Source: Brevundimonas sp. (lineage in GTDB: Bacteria; Pseudomonadota; Alphaproteobacteria; Caulobacterales; Caulobacteraceae). Taken from it: DNA of 16,493 nt. Below the pieces are notes generated by a model. That model saw only the letters and a program-made list of their open reading frames with translations. It did no database searches and was not told the origin of the DNA. Numbering within the stretch: position 1 is the stretch's first letter; each line of letters begins with the position of its first letter. Position numbers and translations under genes: made by a program. The DNA lies in the NCBI GenBank assembly GCA_022712235.1, contig JALAGW010000248.1, positions 1 through 16,493 of the forward strand, read 5' to 3'. This document shows positions 9,517 to 16,493 of the stretch, one piece after another.

Positions 9517-10941
9517 CTATGCCGCAGGGCTGCTCGCGGGCTCTGTCTCGCGCGCAGGGGCCAACGGGAAGGCGGCGGCGAAGATCGCGCCCTGCCCCAG
9601 GGCGCTGTCCACGCTCAGCCCGCCCCGGTGACGGATGATGATGTGGCGCACGATGGCCAGACCCAGGCCGGTGCCCTGACGCTCGCCGCTTTTCTGGCCT
9701 TCGACACGATAGAATCGCTCGGTCAGACGCGGCAGATGCTCGCGCGCCATGCCCGGCCCGTGGTCACGTACGGTGACGACGGCGTATTTCATCCCCGCCT
9801 CCCGATCCGGCGTCTCCAGCGACAGGCGGGTGCCTTCGGGCATCCGCGCGGCCATGGCCTCGTCCAGGGTGCGGTCGCGGTCGATGGTCAGTTCGACGAC
9901 GCCGCCGTTGCTGGAATACTTCAGGGCGTTGTCGATCAGATTCTGAATGACCTGAACAATCTCGTCGCGGTCGCCCGCCACCGTGGCGCCCCCCTGCCCC
10001 AGGTCGGCCTTGATGGTCACGCCGCGCTCCTTCGAGAGCACGCTGACGGCGTCGACCACGTCCGAAGCCGCCCGCGCCAGATCGACCCGGCCCAAGGGCG
10101 CGATGTGCTCGTTCAGCTCGATCCGGCTCAGCGACAGCAGGTCGGCGACCAGGCGCCCCATGCGATCGGCCTGGATGGCCATGATGTCGAGAAACTTGTC
10201 GCGCGCCTTGGGGTCGTCCTTGGCGTGGCCCTTCAACGTCTCGATGAAGCCCGACAGCGAGGCCAGGGGCGTGCGCAGTTCGTGGCTGGCGTTGGCCAGG
10301 AAGTCGACGCGCATCATCTCCATCCGGCGGGCGTCCGTCTCATCACGCAGCGCCAGCAGGGCCAGGGCGCCCGCGCCCCACAGATGGGCGTCCCGCTCCG
10401 GCAGTGGGCGGATGAAGGCCCGCCAGTGCCGCTCCTGCGCCCCTCCCCCCACATAGTCGACGGTGCTGCTGAAGCCCCCGAACAGGGCCTCGTCCACGGC
10501 CTCCAGCACCTTGGGGTCGCGGATCACCGAGACCAGCAACCCTCCGCCGGTCCCGTTCAGCCGGAACAGCTCGCGCGCGGCGGCATTGGCCAGGGCGATG
10601 CGACGCCCGGCGATGTCGTCCGCCTCGCCGCCGCTGACGATCAGGATTGGATCCCCCAGGGCCTCGAACACATCGCCCAGCAAGGCGCCGTCCGGAGCCA
10701 AGTCGACCGGCCCGCTGCCGTCCAGATCGCTGATGCTGACCAGGGGCTGCGGCCGTCGATTGACCAGCCAGGTCGCCGTGGCCACGGCGACAGCGCCCAT
10801 AGCCAGCCATCCCGCCAGTTCGGGCTTCATCACCGCCAGAACCGCCATCACCAGTATGGCGACGCCCCCGCTGGCGCCGGCGGTCCAGAGTCGGGACGAC
10901 AAGGTGGGGGCGACCGGCGAGGGCGAATGCTCGTAAGGCAT
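9517..10941 (-). CDS. phoR: Phosphate regulon sensor histidine kinase PhoR
   Basis: PhoR is the membrane histidine kinase that phosphorylates PhoB when phosphate is scarce and removes the phosphate when it is not. Two close membrane helices (about 26-38 and 42-60) are separated by only a few residues, so it has no real periplasmic sensor. This fits the known model in which it senses through PstB and PhoU. A PAS-like region follows (about 90-205), including ALGDPILIV and ANAAARELFRL. HisKA has FLANASHELRTPL with H220. The ATPase domain has N334/N338 in QNLIDNALKYS, DHGPGM and GTGLGLA. At 474 residues it is slightly longer than E. coli PhoR (431). The ATG at 10941 has no clear ribosome site. 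It is separated from pstC by 147 bases and probably has its own promoter. Confidence 0.94.
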   Translation of the reverse strand: MPYEHSPSPVAPTLSSRLWTAGASGGVAILVMAVLAVMKPELAGWLAMGAVAVATATWLVNRRPQPLVSISDLDGSGPVDLAPDGALLGDVFEALGDPILIVSGGEADDIAGRRIALANAAARELFRLNGTGGGLLVSVIRDPKVLEAVDEALFGGFSSTVDYVGGGAQERHWRAFIRPLPERDAHLWGAGALALLALRDETDARRMEMMRVDFLANASHELRTPLASLSGFIETLKGHAKDDPKARDKFLDIMAIQADRMGRLVADLLSLSRIELNEHIAPLGRVDLARAASDVVDAVSVLSKERGVTIKADLGQGGATVAGDRDEIVQVIQNLIDNALKYSSNGGVVELTIDRDRTLDEAMAARMPEGTRLSLETPDREAGMKYAVVTVRDHGPGMAREHLPRLTERFYRVEGQKSGERQGTGLGLAIVRHIIIRHRGGLSVDSALGQGAIFAAAFPLAPARETEPASSPAA

Positions 10942-11019
10942 GAAAATCGACGTTATCTCATTATTTAATCGCGCGCCCTATCCTGTTCGCGAAAGGACGA
11001 CCGATCGGGCGGGGATTCT

Positions 11020-11032
11020 TACGCATAGCGTA
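11020..11032. promoter_or_regulatory. Short inverted repeat between phoR and the MHYT kinase
   Basis: TACGC-ATA-GCGTA is a perfect five-base inverted repeat with a three-base centre, placed midway in the 144-base divergent intergenic region (10942-11085). It could be an operator for either gene. The arms are short and no regulator is suggested. Elsewhere the gap has an AT-rich patch near 10957-10967, upstream of phoR, but no Pho box that I can see. Confidence 0.25.
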
Positions 11033-11085
11033 GTTTGTTCACCGATTTGCGGCAGTCATTTTAGACGGTCGGAGGGGCTATCGAA

Positions 11086-13374
11086 GTGAATACGATCCTG
11101 AACTGTCTGGTTCAGCAACACGACTGGCGGATCCTGCCGTTCGCCCTGCTCGTCGCCGTCTTCAGTCTCCTGATCGCCCTGGCCCTGTTCGATCGCGCTC
11201 GCAGCGTGGCCCGGCGATCAAGACGCGTCTATCTGATCGCCGCTCCCCTGGTGGCCGGCCTCGGGGTGTGGACCACCCATTTCATCGCCATGCAGGCCTA
11301 CGACATCGGCGTCCCGGCTCGCTATGAGGTGTTGGAAACCGGCGGCTCTCTGATCGTCGTCGCCTTCGCCTTCTATATCGCCATGCATCTGGCCCTCGCC
11401 GAAGCCGGACGCCTGGGGCGGTTCGTCGCCGCCCTGACCTGCTGCCTCGGCGTGGCCGCCATGCATTTCCTCGGCATGGGCGCCCTGCGGTTGTCCGGCG
11501 CCGTCCTGACGTGGAACGTCCCTCTTGTCGTGCTCGCCGTCGCCGGCGGCATGCTGCTCGGCGGCGCCATGGCCTTCCTGCCTAGGCGAGGCGGGATCAA
11601 GCGTGCGCTCGGCGCCACCGCCCCCGGCGCGCTCAGCGGCTGCGGGCTGCATTTCGTGGCCATGAGCGCCGTGGTCATCACCCCAACGCCCGGCGTGCTT
11701 CTGCCGGTCGCCGCCTTCGCCGAGACGGCCCTGACCGTCTGGATCGGCGCCAGCGTCGGCCTGCTGGTCGTCATCGCCGCCTTCCTGACCGGCATGGTCT
11801 GGTGGTCGCGCCACAGCGCCCTGGGCCAGCTCCGCGAGGCGATCGAGGCCATGCCCGACGGCCTGGGCTTCTATGACGCCGACGACCGGCTGGCGATCTG
11901 GAACCAGCGCTACGCCGAGGTGAACCCCGAGGTGGCCGCGGCCCTCAAGGTCGGCGTCACCTTCCGCGAGATTCTCGAGGCCGGACTGAAGGCCGACCTC
12001 TATCCCTGCGCCAAGGGCCGCGAACAGGCCTGGATCGCCGAGCGCATGGCCAACCGCCGCCGCCCCCAGGGCGCCATGGAGCAGCAGATCGGCGACCGCT
12101 GGCTGCGGGTTCAGGACCGTCGCACGGCGGAAAAGGGCACGGTCACAGTCTGCTCCGACATCACCGATCTAAAGCGCGACGCCCAGGCCCTGGCCGAGGC
12201 GCGCGACGCCGCCGACGCCGCCAACCGCGCCAAGAGCCAGTTCCTGGCCAATATGAGCCACGAGATCCGCACGCCCCTGAACGGCGTCATCGGCGTGGCC
12301 CAGGCCCTGGCCCGCACCGACCTAGACGAACAGCAGCGCGAGATGCTGGAACTGATCCACTCCTCCAGCCGCACCCTGCAGACCCTGCTCAGCGACATTC
12401 TGGACCTGGCCCGCGTCGAATCCGGCCGACTGGAACTCAGCGATGACCCCTTCGACCTGGCCCGCGCAACCGAGGAAGCGGCCCAGCTCTACGCCGCCGC
12501 CGCCCGCGACAAGGGACTGCAGTTCATGGTCGAGGTCGCGCCCGAGGCCCGCATCTGGGTCCGCGGCGACGCCGTGCGCCTGAAGCAGATTCTGACCAAT
12601 CTGGTGTCCAACGCCGTCAAGTTCACCGCCGCCGGCTTCGTCAGCCTGACCGTCGACGCTGGGCCTCAAGGTCTGCGCTTCGTGGTGCAGGACACCGGCA
12701 TCGGCTTCGACGCCGAGACGCGCGACCGCCTATTCAGCCGCTTCGAGCAGGCCGACGGCGACATCACGCGGCGCTTCGGCGGTTCGGGCCTGGGCCTGGC
12801 GATCAGCCGAGAGCTGGCGGCCATGATGAACGGCGACCTGGGCTGCGAGAGCGAACCAGGCGGCGGCGCGGCCTTCATCCTGACCCTGCCCCTGCGTCTG
12901 GCCGAAGCCCCCGTCGTCCCAACGCCGACCGTCGTCACGACCACCGACGCCCCGTCCGCCACGGCGGTGCGCCGCCTGCGCATCCTCATCGCCGACGACC
13001 ATCCCACCAACCGGCGCGTGGTCGAGCTGATTCTGGATCAGTCGGCGGTCGATCTGGTTTCGGTCGAGGACGGCGCCCAGGCGGTCGAAGCCTGCCGCGC
13101 CTCCGCCTTTGATCTGGTGCTGATGGACATGCAGATGCCGATCATGGACGGCCTGACCGCCACCCGCGAGATTCGCCTGCACGAGGTGGCCATGGGCATG
13201 CCGCGCACCCCCGTTGTCATGCTGACCGCCAACGCCCTGCCCGAACATATCGCTGCGGGCCTGGACGCGGGCGCGGACCGGCACCTGGCCAAGCCCTTCA
13301 GCATCGAGGCCTTGCTGTCCATGGTGTCCGAGCTGACGGCGGACACGCCTCAGGCCGCCAGCGCGGCGGCCTGA
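11086..13374 (+). CDS. MHYT-PAS hybrid sensor histidine kinase with C-terminal receiver
   Basis: This 762-residue membrane hybrid kinase has an unknown signal. An N-terminal MHYT sensor (about 14-241, roughly seven hydrophobic helices) carries three repeats: WTTHFIAM (H65), AAMHFLGM (H127) and GLHFVAM (H189). The family has been proposed to bind copper and sense O2, CO or NO, which is a hypothesis and not shown. A PAS_7-like domain follows (about 252-370, EAMPDGLGFYDADDR). HisKA has FLANMSHEIRTPL with H392. The ATPase domain has N505/N509, DTGIG at 536-540 and GSGLGLA near 566-572. The receiver (641-755) has acidic DD near 647, phosphoacceptor D681 in LMDMQMP, T724 and K746. The GTG at 11086 follows GGAGGGG by eight bases. 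No Hpt protein or DNA-binding output is adjacent, so its partner is elsewhere. Its stop codon lies inside a terminator hairpin. Confidence 0.92.
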   Translation: MNTILNCLVQQHDWRILPFALLVAVFSLLIALALFDRARSVARRSRRVYLIAAPLVAGLGVWTTHFIAMQAYDIGVPARYEVLETGGSLIVVAFAFYIAMHLALAEAGRLGRFVAALTCCLGVAAMHFLGMGALRLSGAVLTWNVPLVVLAVAGGMLLGGAMAFLPRRGGIKRALGATAPGALSGCGLHFVAMSAVVITPTPGVLLPVAAFAETALTVWIGASVGLLVVIAAFLTGMVWWSRHSALGQLREAIEAMPDGLGFYDADDRLAIWNQRYAEVNPEVAAALKVGVTFREILEAGLKADLYPCAKGREQAWIAERMANRRRPQGAMEQQIGDRWLRVQDRRTAEKGTVTVCSDITDLKRDAQALAEARDAADAANRAKSQFLANMSHEIRTPLNGVIGVAQALARTDLDEQQREMLELIHSSSRTLQTLLSDILDLARVESGRLELSDDPFDLARATEEAAQLYAAAARDKGLQFMVEVAPEARIWVRGDAVRLKQILTNLVSNAVKFTAAGFVSLTVDAGPQGLRFVVQDTGIGFDAETRDRLFSRFEQADGDITRRFGGSGLGLAISRELAAMMNGDLGCESEPGGGAAFILTLPLRLAEAPVVPTPTVVTTTDAPSATAVRRLRILIADDHPTNRRVVELILDQSAVDLVSVEDGAQAVEACRASAFDLVLMDMQMPIMDGLTATREIRLHEVAMGMPRTPVVMLTANALPEHIAAGLDAGADRHLAKPFSIEALLSMVSELTADTPQAASAAA

Positions 13375-13391
13375 GGATCTTTCCTTCTATT
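13348..13391 (+). terminator. Intrinsic terminator overlapping the kinase stop codon
   Basis: CCTCAGGCCGCC (13348-13359) and GGCGGCCTGAGG (13365-13376) are perfect 12-base complements around the loop AGCGC. A T-rich tail runs from 13377 to 13391. The stem encodes the last residues of the kinase and contains its TGA at 13372-13374. On the minus strand no T tract follows, so it should work only for + transcripts. Confidence 0.85.
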
Positions 13392-13596
13392 CGTAGCCGT
13401 GGGCGGCTTCGTTGATGACCTGGCTGGGCATGGACGAGAAATCCACGCTCAGCGGCCGGGCGGCCTTGGCCTCGAAGGTCTTGAGCACATGCTCCAGACG
13501 GCGGCGCACCTCGCGTTCGGCCTCGCCCGATCCGTCGAGGCCCAGGGGGGCCAGACAGAAGTCGATGATGGCTTGAGGTCGGGTCATGGGCTCCAT
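13387..13596 (-). CDS. Small 69-residue protein of unknown function downstream of aceA
   Basis: I do not recognise this gene. It encodes 69 residues from the ATG at 13596. AGGAAA-type ribosome-site sequence lies just upstream, and the frame uses the same GC-rich third positions as its neighbours. An N-terminal MTRPQAIIDFCLAPLGLDG segment with one cysteine is followed by a charged, probably helical stretch (about 24-45, EAEREVRRRLEHVLKTFEAKAA in outline). The tail is polar (VDFSSMPSQVINEAAHGYE in outline). No membrane segment, signal peptide or known DNA-binding motif is visible. It lies 29 bases after aceA on the same strand and is probably co-transcribed. A role in glyoxylate-shunt growth is only a guess. 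A longer frame runs upstream into aceA, but that part is antiphase to a certain gene and is not coding. Confidence 0.65.
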   Translation of the reverse strand: MEPMTRPQAIIDFCLAPLGLDGSGEAEREVRRRLEHVLKTFEAKAARPLSVDFSSMPSQVINEAAHGYE

Positions 13597-13625
13597 GTCA
13601 TTTCCTTTCCTGACAGGCGTGGAAC

Positions 13626-14903
13626 TCAGGCGGCGTGGAACTGGGCCGTCTCGGTCGAGTCCTTCAGGGCCGTGGTCGAGGACTGGCCCGAGGAGATGAC
13701 CGTGGCGACATCGTCGAAATAGCCGGTGCCGACCTCGCGCTGGTGGCGCGTGGCGGTGTAGCCGATGGCCTCGTTGGCGAACTCGCGCTGCTGCAGCTCC
13801 GAATAGGCCGCCATGCCGCGATCGCGATAGCCGCTGGCCAGTTCGAACATCCCGTTGTTCAGGCTGTGGAAGCCCGCCAGCGTCACGAACTGGAACTTGT
13901 AGCCCATGGCCCCCAGCTCGCGCTGGAACCTGGCGATGGTGTCCTTGTCCAGCTTGGCTTCCCAGTTGAACGAGGGCGAGCAGTTGTAGGCCATCAGCTT
14001 GCCCGGATGCTCTTTCTGAACGGCTTCGGCGAACTTCTTCGCATCGTCCAGATCGGGGTGCGACGTCTCCCACCACAGCAGGTCGGCGTATTTGGCATAG
14101 GACAGGCCGCGCGCGATGCAGTGGTCCAGACCCGTGCCCGGCTTCAAGCGATAGAAGCCCTCCGGCGTGCGGTTCTCGCGGTCGATGAAGGGGTGGTCCC
14201 GCTCGTCGATGTCCGAGGTGATCAACTGGGCCGATTCCGCATCGGTGCGAGCCACCGTCAGGGTCGGCGTGCCGCAAACGTCGGCCGCCAGACGCGCCGC
14301 GATCAGGTTGCGCTCATGCGCCTGGGTCGGGATCAGGACCTTGCCGCCCAGGTGGCCGCACTTCTTCTCTGACGCCAGTTGGTCCTCGAAGTGGACGCCG
14401 GCGGCGCCCGCCTCGATGAAGGCCTGCATGATCTCGAAGCTGTTCAGCGGGCCGCCGAAACCGGCCTCGGCGTCGGCGACGATGGGGGCGAACCAGTCAC
14501 GCTTGGCCCCGCCTTCCGCATGCTCGATCTGGTCGGCGCGCTGCAGGGTGCGGTTGATGCGGCGGCACAGTTCCGGCGCGGCGTTGGCCGGATAGAGCGA
14601 CTGGTCCGGATACATGGCCGAGGCGGTGTTGGCGTCGGCCGCGACCTGCCAGCCCGACAGATAGATGGCCTTCAGACCGGCACGAACCATCTGCATCGCC
14701 TGATTGCCGGTCACGGCGCCCAGGGCGTTGATGTAGGGCTCGCTGTGCAGCAGTTCCCACAGGCGGTTGGCGCCGCGCTCGGCCAGGGTATGGGTGACCG
14801 GCACCGAGCCGCGCAGACGCAGGACGTCCTCCGGCGAATAGGGGCGCTCAATGCCGTCGAAACGGCCGGCGGGCGAAGGAACCAGATCGGCGAAGGTCGT
14901 CAT
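13626..14903 (-). CDS. aceA: Isocitrate lyase
   Basis: AceA cleaves isocitrate to succinate and glyoxylate, the first step of the glyoxylate shunt needed on acetate, fatty acids and other two-carbon sources. The 425-residue length matches the E. coli-type enzyme (434). The catalytic signature KKCGH is at residues 180-184 with C182 as the active-site base. DAEAGFGGPLN (143-153), the metal/substrate region and the C-terminal DSTETAQFH ending are also standard. The ATG at 14903 gives the conserved N-terminus. An in-frame extension to 14987 would add 28 unrelated residues and is rejected. The ribosome site is weak (GAGACGAAC region). No malate synthase gene is in the window. The divergent neighbour is a ScfR/RamB-type regulator, a group known to control this step in actinobacteria. 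Confidence 0.98.
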   Translation of the reverse strand: MTTFADLVPSPAGRFDGIERPYSPEDVLRLRGSVPVTHTLAERGANRLWELLHSEPYINALGAVTGNQAMQMVRAGLKAIYLSGWQVAADANTASAMYPDQSLYPANAAPELCRRINRTLQRADQIEHAEGGAKRDWFAPIVADAEAGFGGPLNSFEIMQAFIEAGAAGVHFEDQLASEKKCGHLGGKVLIPTQAHERNLIAARLAADVCGTPTLTVARTDAESAQLITSDIDERDHPFIDRENRTPEGFYRLKPGTGLDHCIARGLSYAKYADLLWWETSHPDLDDAKKFAEAVQKEHPGKLMAYNCSPSFNWEAKLDKDTIARFQRELGAMGYKFQFVTLAGFHSLNNGMFELASGYRDRGMAAYSELQQREFANEAIGYTATRHQREVGTGYFDDVATVISSGQSSTTALKDSTETAQFHAA

Positions 14904-14973
14904 GTTCGTCTCGGTCTCGATAAGGCGCGGCCGCAGCCGCCGTTCCCAGAACCTGAACACGTCGCCGTCACGA

Positions 14974-15001
14974 TTTACACACCACAACAGTTATCATTCA
15001 A
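14974..15001 (-). promoter_or_regulatory. Candidate aceA promoter
   Basis: On the minus strand TTGAAT (15001-14996) and TGTAAA (14979-14974) are 16 bases apart, giving a predicted leader of about 65 bases. Both matches to the housekeeping consensus are partial. The -35 lies about ten bases from the inverted repeat at 15010-15047, so a protein bound there could affect it. Confidence 0.3.
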
Positions 15002-15009
15002 GTCAAACA

Positions 15010-15047
15010 GTCACATCATGACACTTGCCACGAAGTCATGATGTGAC
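15010..15047. promoter_or_regulatory. 13-bp perfect inverted repeat, likely operator of the aceA/ScfR divergent region
   Basis: GTCACATCATGAC (15010-15022) and GTCATGATGTGAC (15035-15047) are exact reverse complements separated by 12 bases. The site ends 11 bases before the regulator's ATG. Arm centres are 25 bases apart, about two and a half helical turns. No T tract follows either way, so it reads as a protein-binding site and not a terminator. The regulator next to it is the natural candidate ligand, which is inference. Confidence 0.7.
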
Positions 15048-15052
15048 ATGAT
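15025..15052 (+). promoter_or_regulatory. Candidate leaderless promoter of the ScfR-type regulator
   Basis: TTGCCA (15025-15030) and CATGAT (15047-15052) are 16 bases apart and match five and four of six consensus positions. Initiation about seven bases downstream would fall on the ATG at 15059. No Shine-Dalgarno sequence precedes that ATG, which agrees with a leaderless mRNA, common in Caulobacter. The -35 lies between the operator arms. Confidence 0.4.
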
Positions 15053-15058
15053 CGCGCC

Positions 15059-16489
15059 ATGAACGCCGCCGCCGATCGCAAGCTGTTCCTGGGCGGCCGC
15101 CTCAAGCGGCTGCGGCGCGACCTCGACCTGTCGCAGACGGCGATGGCGGCGGATCTGGGCGTCTCGCCCTCCTACCTGAACCATATCGAGCGCAATCAGC
15201 GCCCCGTCTCGGCCCAGCTCCTGCTGCGTCTGGCCGAAACCTATGACGTCGACCTGCGCAACCTCGGCCAGTCCGGCGGCCCGGCGTCAGAGGCGGAACT
15301 GTCCGAGGTCTTCGCCGATCCCCTGTTTCAGGGTCTGGCCGTGCCGCGCCATGAGATCATGCAACTGGCCGAGGATCAGCCCGCCGCCGCCGACGCCGTG
15401 CTGCGCCTCTACCGCGCCTTCACCGACCGCCGCGTGCGCGACCGGGCCGAGGTCGAGGCAGGCGGCGGCGCAGCCCCGACCGACAGCCCGTCCGAATGGG
15501 TGCGCGAATACGTCCAGTCCCGACACAACCACTTCCCCGACCTCGACGCCCTGGGCGAGACCCTGCACGACGCCCTGCGCGCCGAAGCCCCCGGCCCCGA
15601 CGAAGGCTTCGAGGCGCTGGCCCGCGCGCGGCTGTTCGCCCGCCACGGCCTGACGGTCCGCACCCTGCCTGCCGAGGTCATGGTGGAATGGACCCGCCGC
15701 TTCGACCCGCACCGGGGGCGGCTGCTGCTGTCCGACGCCCTGGGGCCGTCGTCGCGCGCCTTCGCCGTCGCCAACCAACTGGTTCTGATGGAGCACGGGC
15801 CGGAGCTTCAGGCCCTGACCGAGGCGGCGAGCGCGCCGGACGCCCCCACGCGCAATCTGCTGAAGACCTCGCTGACCAACACCCTGGCCGCCGCCGTTCT
15901 CATGCCCTACGCCGCCTTCCAGCGCACGGCCGAGGACCCCGGCTACGATCTGGCCCGCCTTCAGGCTCGCTTCGGCGTCGGCTTCGAGCAGGTCGCGCAT
16001 CGGCTGACCACTCTGTCGCGGCCGACTGCGCGTGGCGTGCCCTTCTTCCTGATGCGGGTGGACCAGGCGGGGAATGTGTCGAAACGCTACGCCTCGGGCG
16101 CCTTCCCCTTCTCGCGTTTCGGCGGGGCCTGCCCGCGCTGGCGGCTGCACTCGGCGTTCAGGACGCCCGGCCGCATCGTCACCCAGATCATCGAGACGCC
16201 TGACGGCTCGCGCTGGTTCACCCTGGCCCGCACCGTCGACCGCCAGGGTCAGGACGCCTTCACCGAGGGCCAGGACCTGGCCATCGGCCTGGGTTGCGAG
16301 CTGAAACACGCCCATCGCCTGATCTATGCGCGCGGCCTGGACCTGCAGAAGCCCGAGGCCACCCCCATCGGCCCGGCCTGCCGACTGTGCGAGCGCCACC
16401 CCTGCGCCGAACGCGCCGCCCCCCCGGTCGGCCGCGCCCTGACGGTCGACGACTGGTCCAAGTCCGTCAGCCCCTACCCCTTCGCCTGA
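15059..16489 (+). CDS. ScfR/RamB-type XRE transcriptional regulator (short-chain fatty acid / acetate control)
   Basis: This 476-residue cytosolic DNA-binding regulator resembles the short-chain fatty acyl transcriptional regulators that include actinobacterial RamB. These control isocitrate lyase, malate synthase or methylcitrate genes. An XRE helix-turn-helix occupies about 12-68 (LSQTAMAADLGVSPSYLNHIE). A central region (about 185-325) aligns in outline with the ImmA/IrrE domain but lacks the HExxH metal motif; FAVANQLVLMEHG stands where it would be, so protease activity is unlikely. The C-terminal DUF2083-like domain has GGACPRW (C358) and CRLCERHPC (C441, C444, C449) followed by PPVGR, a cysteine set typical of the group. 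Its ligand is unknown, possibly an acyl-CoA. Divergence from aceA and the shared operator suggest it regulates aceA and itself; the sign of control cannot be read from the sequence. Confidence 0.88.
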   Translation: MNAAADRKLFLGGRLKRLRRDLDLSQTAMAADLGVSPSYLNHIERNQRPVSAQLLLRLAETYDVDLRNLGQSGGPASEAELSEVFADPLFQGLAVPRHEIMQLAEDQPAAADAVLRLYRAFTDRRVRDRAEVEAGGGAAPTDSPSEWVREYVQSRHNHFPDLDALGETLHDALRAEAPGPDEGFEALARARLFARHGLTVRTLPAEVMVEWTRRFDPHRGRLLLSDALGPSSRAFAVANQLVLMEHGPELQALTEAASAPDAPTRNLLKTSLTNTLAAAVLMPYAAFQRTAEDPGYDLARLQARFGVGFEQVAHRLTTLSRPTARGVPFFLMRVDQAGNVSKRYASGAFPFSRFGGACPRWRLHSAFRTPGRIVTQIIETPDGSRWFTLARTVDRQGQDAFTEGQDLAIGLGCELKHAHRLIYARGLDLQKPEATPIGPACRLCERHPCAERAAPPVGRALTVDDWSKSVSPYPFA

Positions 16490-16493
16490 CGCC

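Noticed and set aside
10942..11085. Pho box for phoR in its upstream region
   Set aside because: No pair of CTGTCAT-like half-sites on an 11-base period is visible on either strand.
13597..14277. Upstream extension of the 69-residue gene into a 296-residue protein
   Set aside because: The extra part is antiphase to isocitrate lyase, which is certain, and has the arginine/glycine/histidine-rich look of a shadow frame in high-GC DNA.

Overview
This is a high-GC chromosomal window, about two-thirds G+C by eye, with the gene content and order of an alphaproteobacterium. Proteins and layout best fit the Caulobacteraceae, probably a Brevundimonas-like organism. That is inference from remembered families and could not be tested against a database. 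Apart from two short sequence ends it is densely coded, with no IS element, phage gene, tRNA, rRNA or CRISPR array visible. No gap without a gene exceeds about 155 bases.

Layout. (1) Bases 3-2422 (+) hold a tight run: a secreted esterase whose 5' end lies outside the window, a small glyoxalase-fold (VOC) protein, and purT. Next is hslO (Hsp33, +), with a plausible heat-shock promoter at the purT stop codon. (2) A CPBP-family membrane protease (-) converges on hslO. (3) Bases 4284-9369 (-) hold the phosphate operon pstC-pstA-pstB-phoU-phoB. It has a good Pho box about 95 bases upstream of pstC and a hairpin terminator directly after phoB. phoR (-) lies just upstream with its own promoter region. 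pstS is not in the window. (4) Divergent from phoR is a 762-residue MHYT-PAS-HisKA-HATPase-REC hybrid kinase (+), whose stop codon lies inside a 12-bp perfect terminator hairpin. (5) Bases 13387-14903 (-) hold isocitrate lyase (aceA) and a 69-residue unknown protein downstream of it. (6) Divergent from aceA is a ScfR/RamB-type XRE regulator (+). The shared intergenic region carries a 13-bp perfect inverted repeat placed as an operator over the regulator's own apparently leaderless promoter.

How the genes work together. PstCAB imports phosphate. PhoU links transporter state to PhoR, PhoR phosphorylates PhoB, and PhoB should activate pstC through the Pho box, closing the loop. AceA opens the glyoxylate shunt for growth on acetate or fatty acids, and the adjacent regulator is the obvious candidate to control it. 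The hybrid kinase is an orphan of unknown signal. I see no wholly new system; the least explained items are the 69-residue protein, the aceA/regulator operator, and the signal and output of the MHYT kinase.
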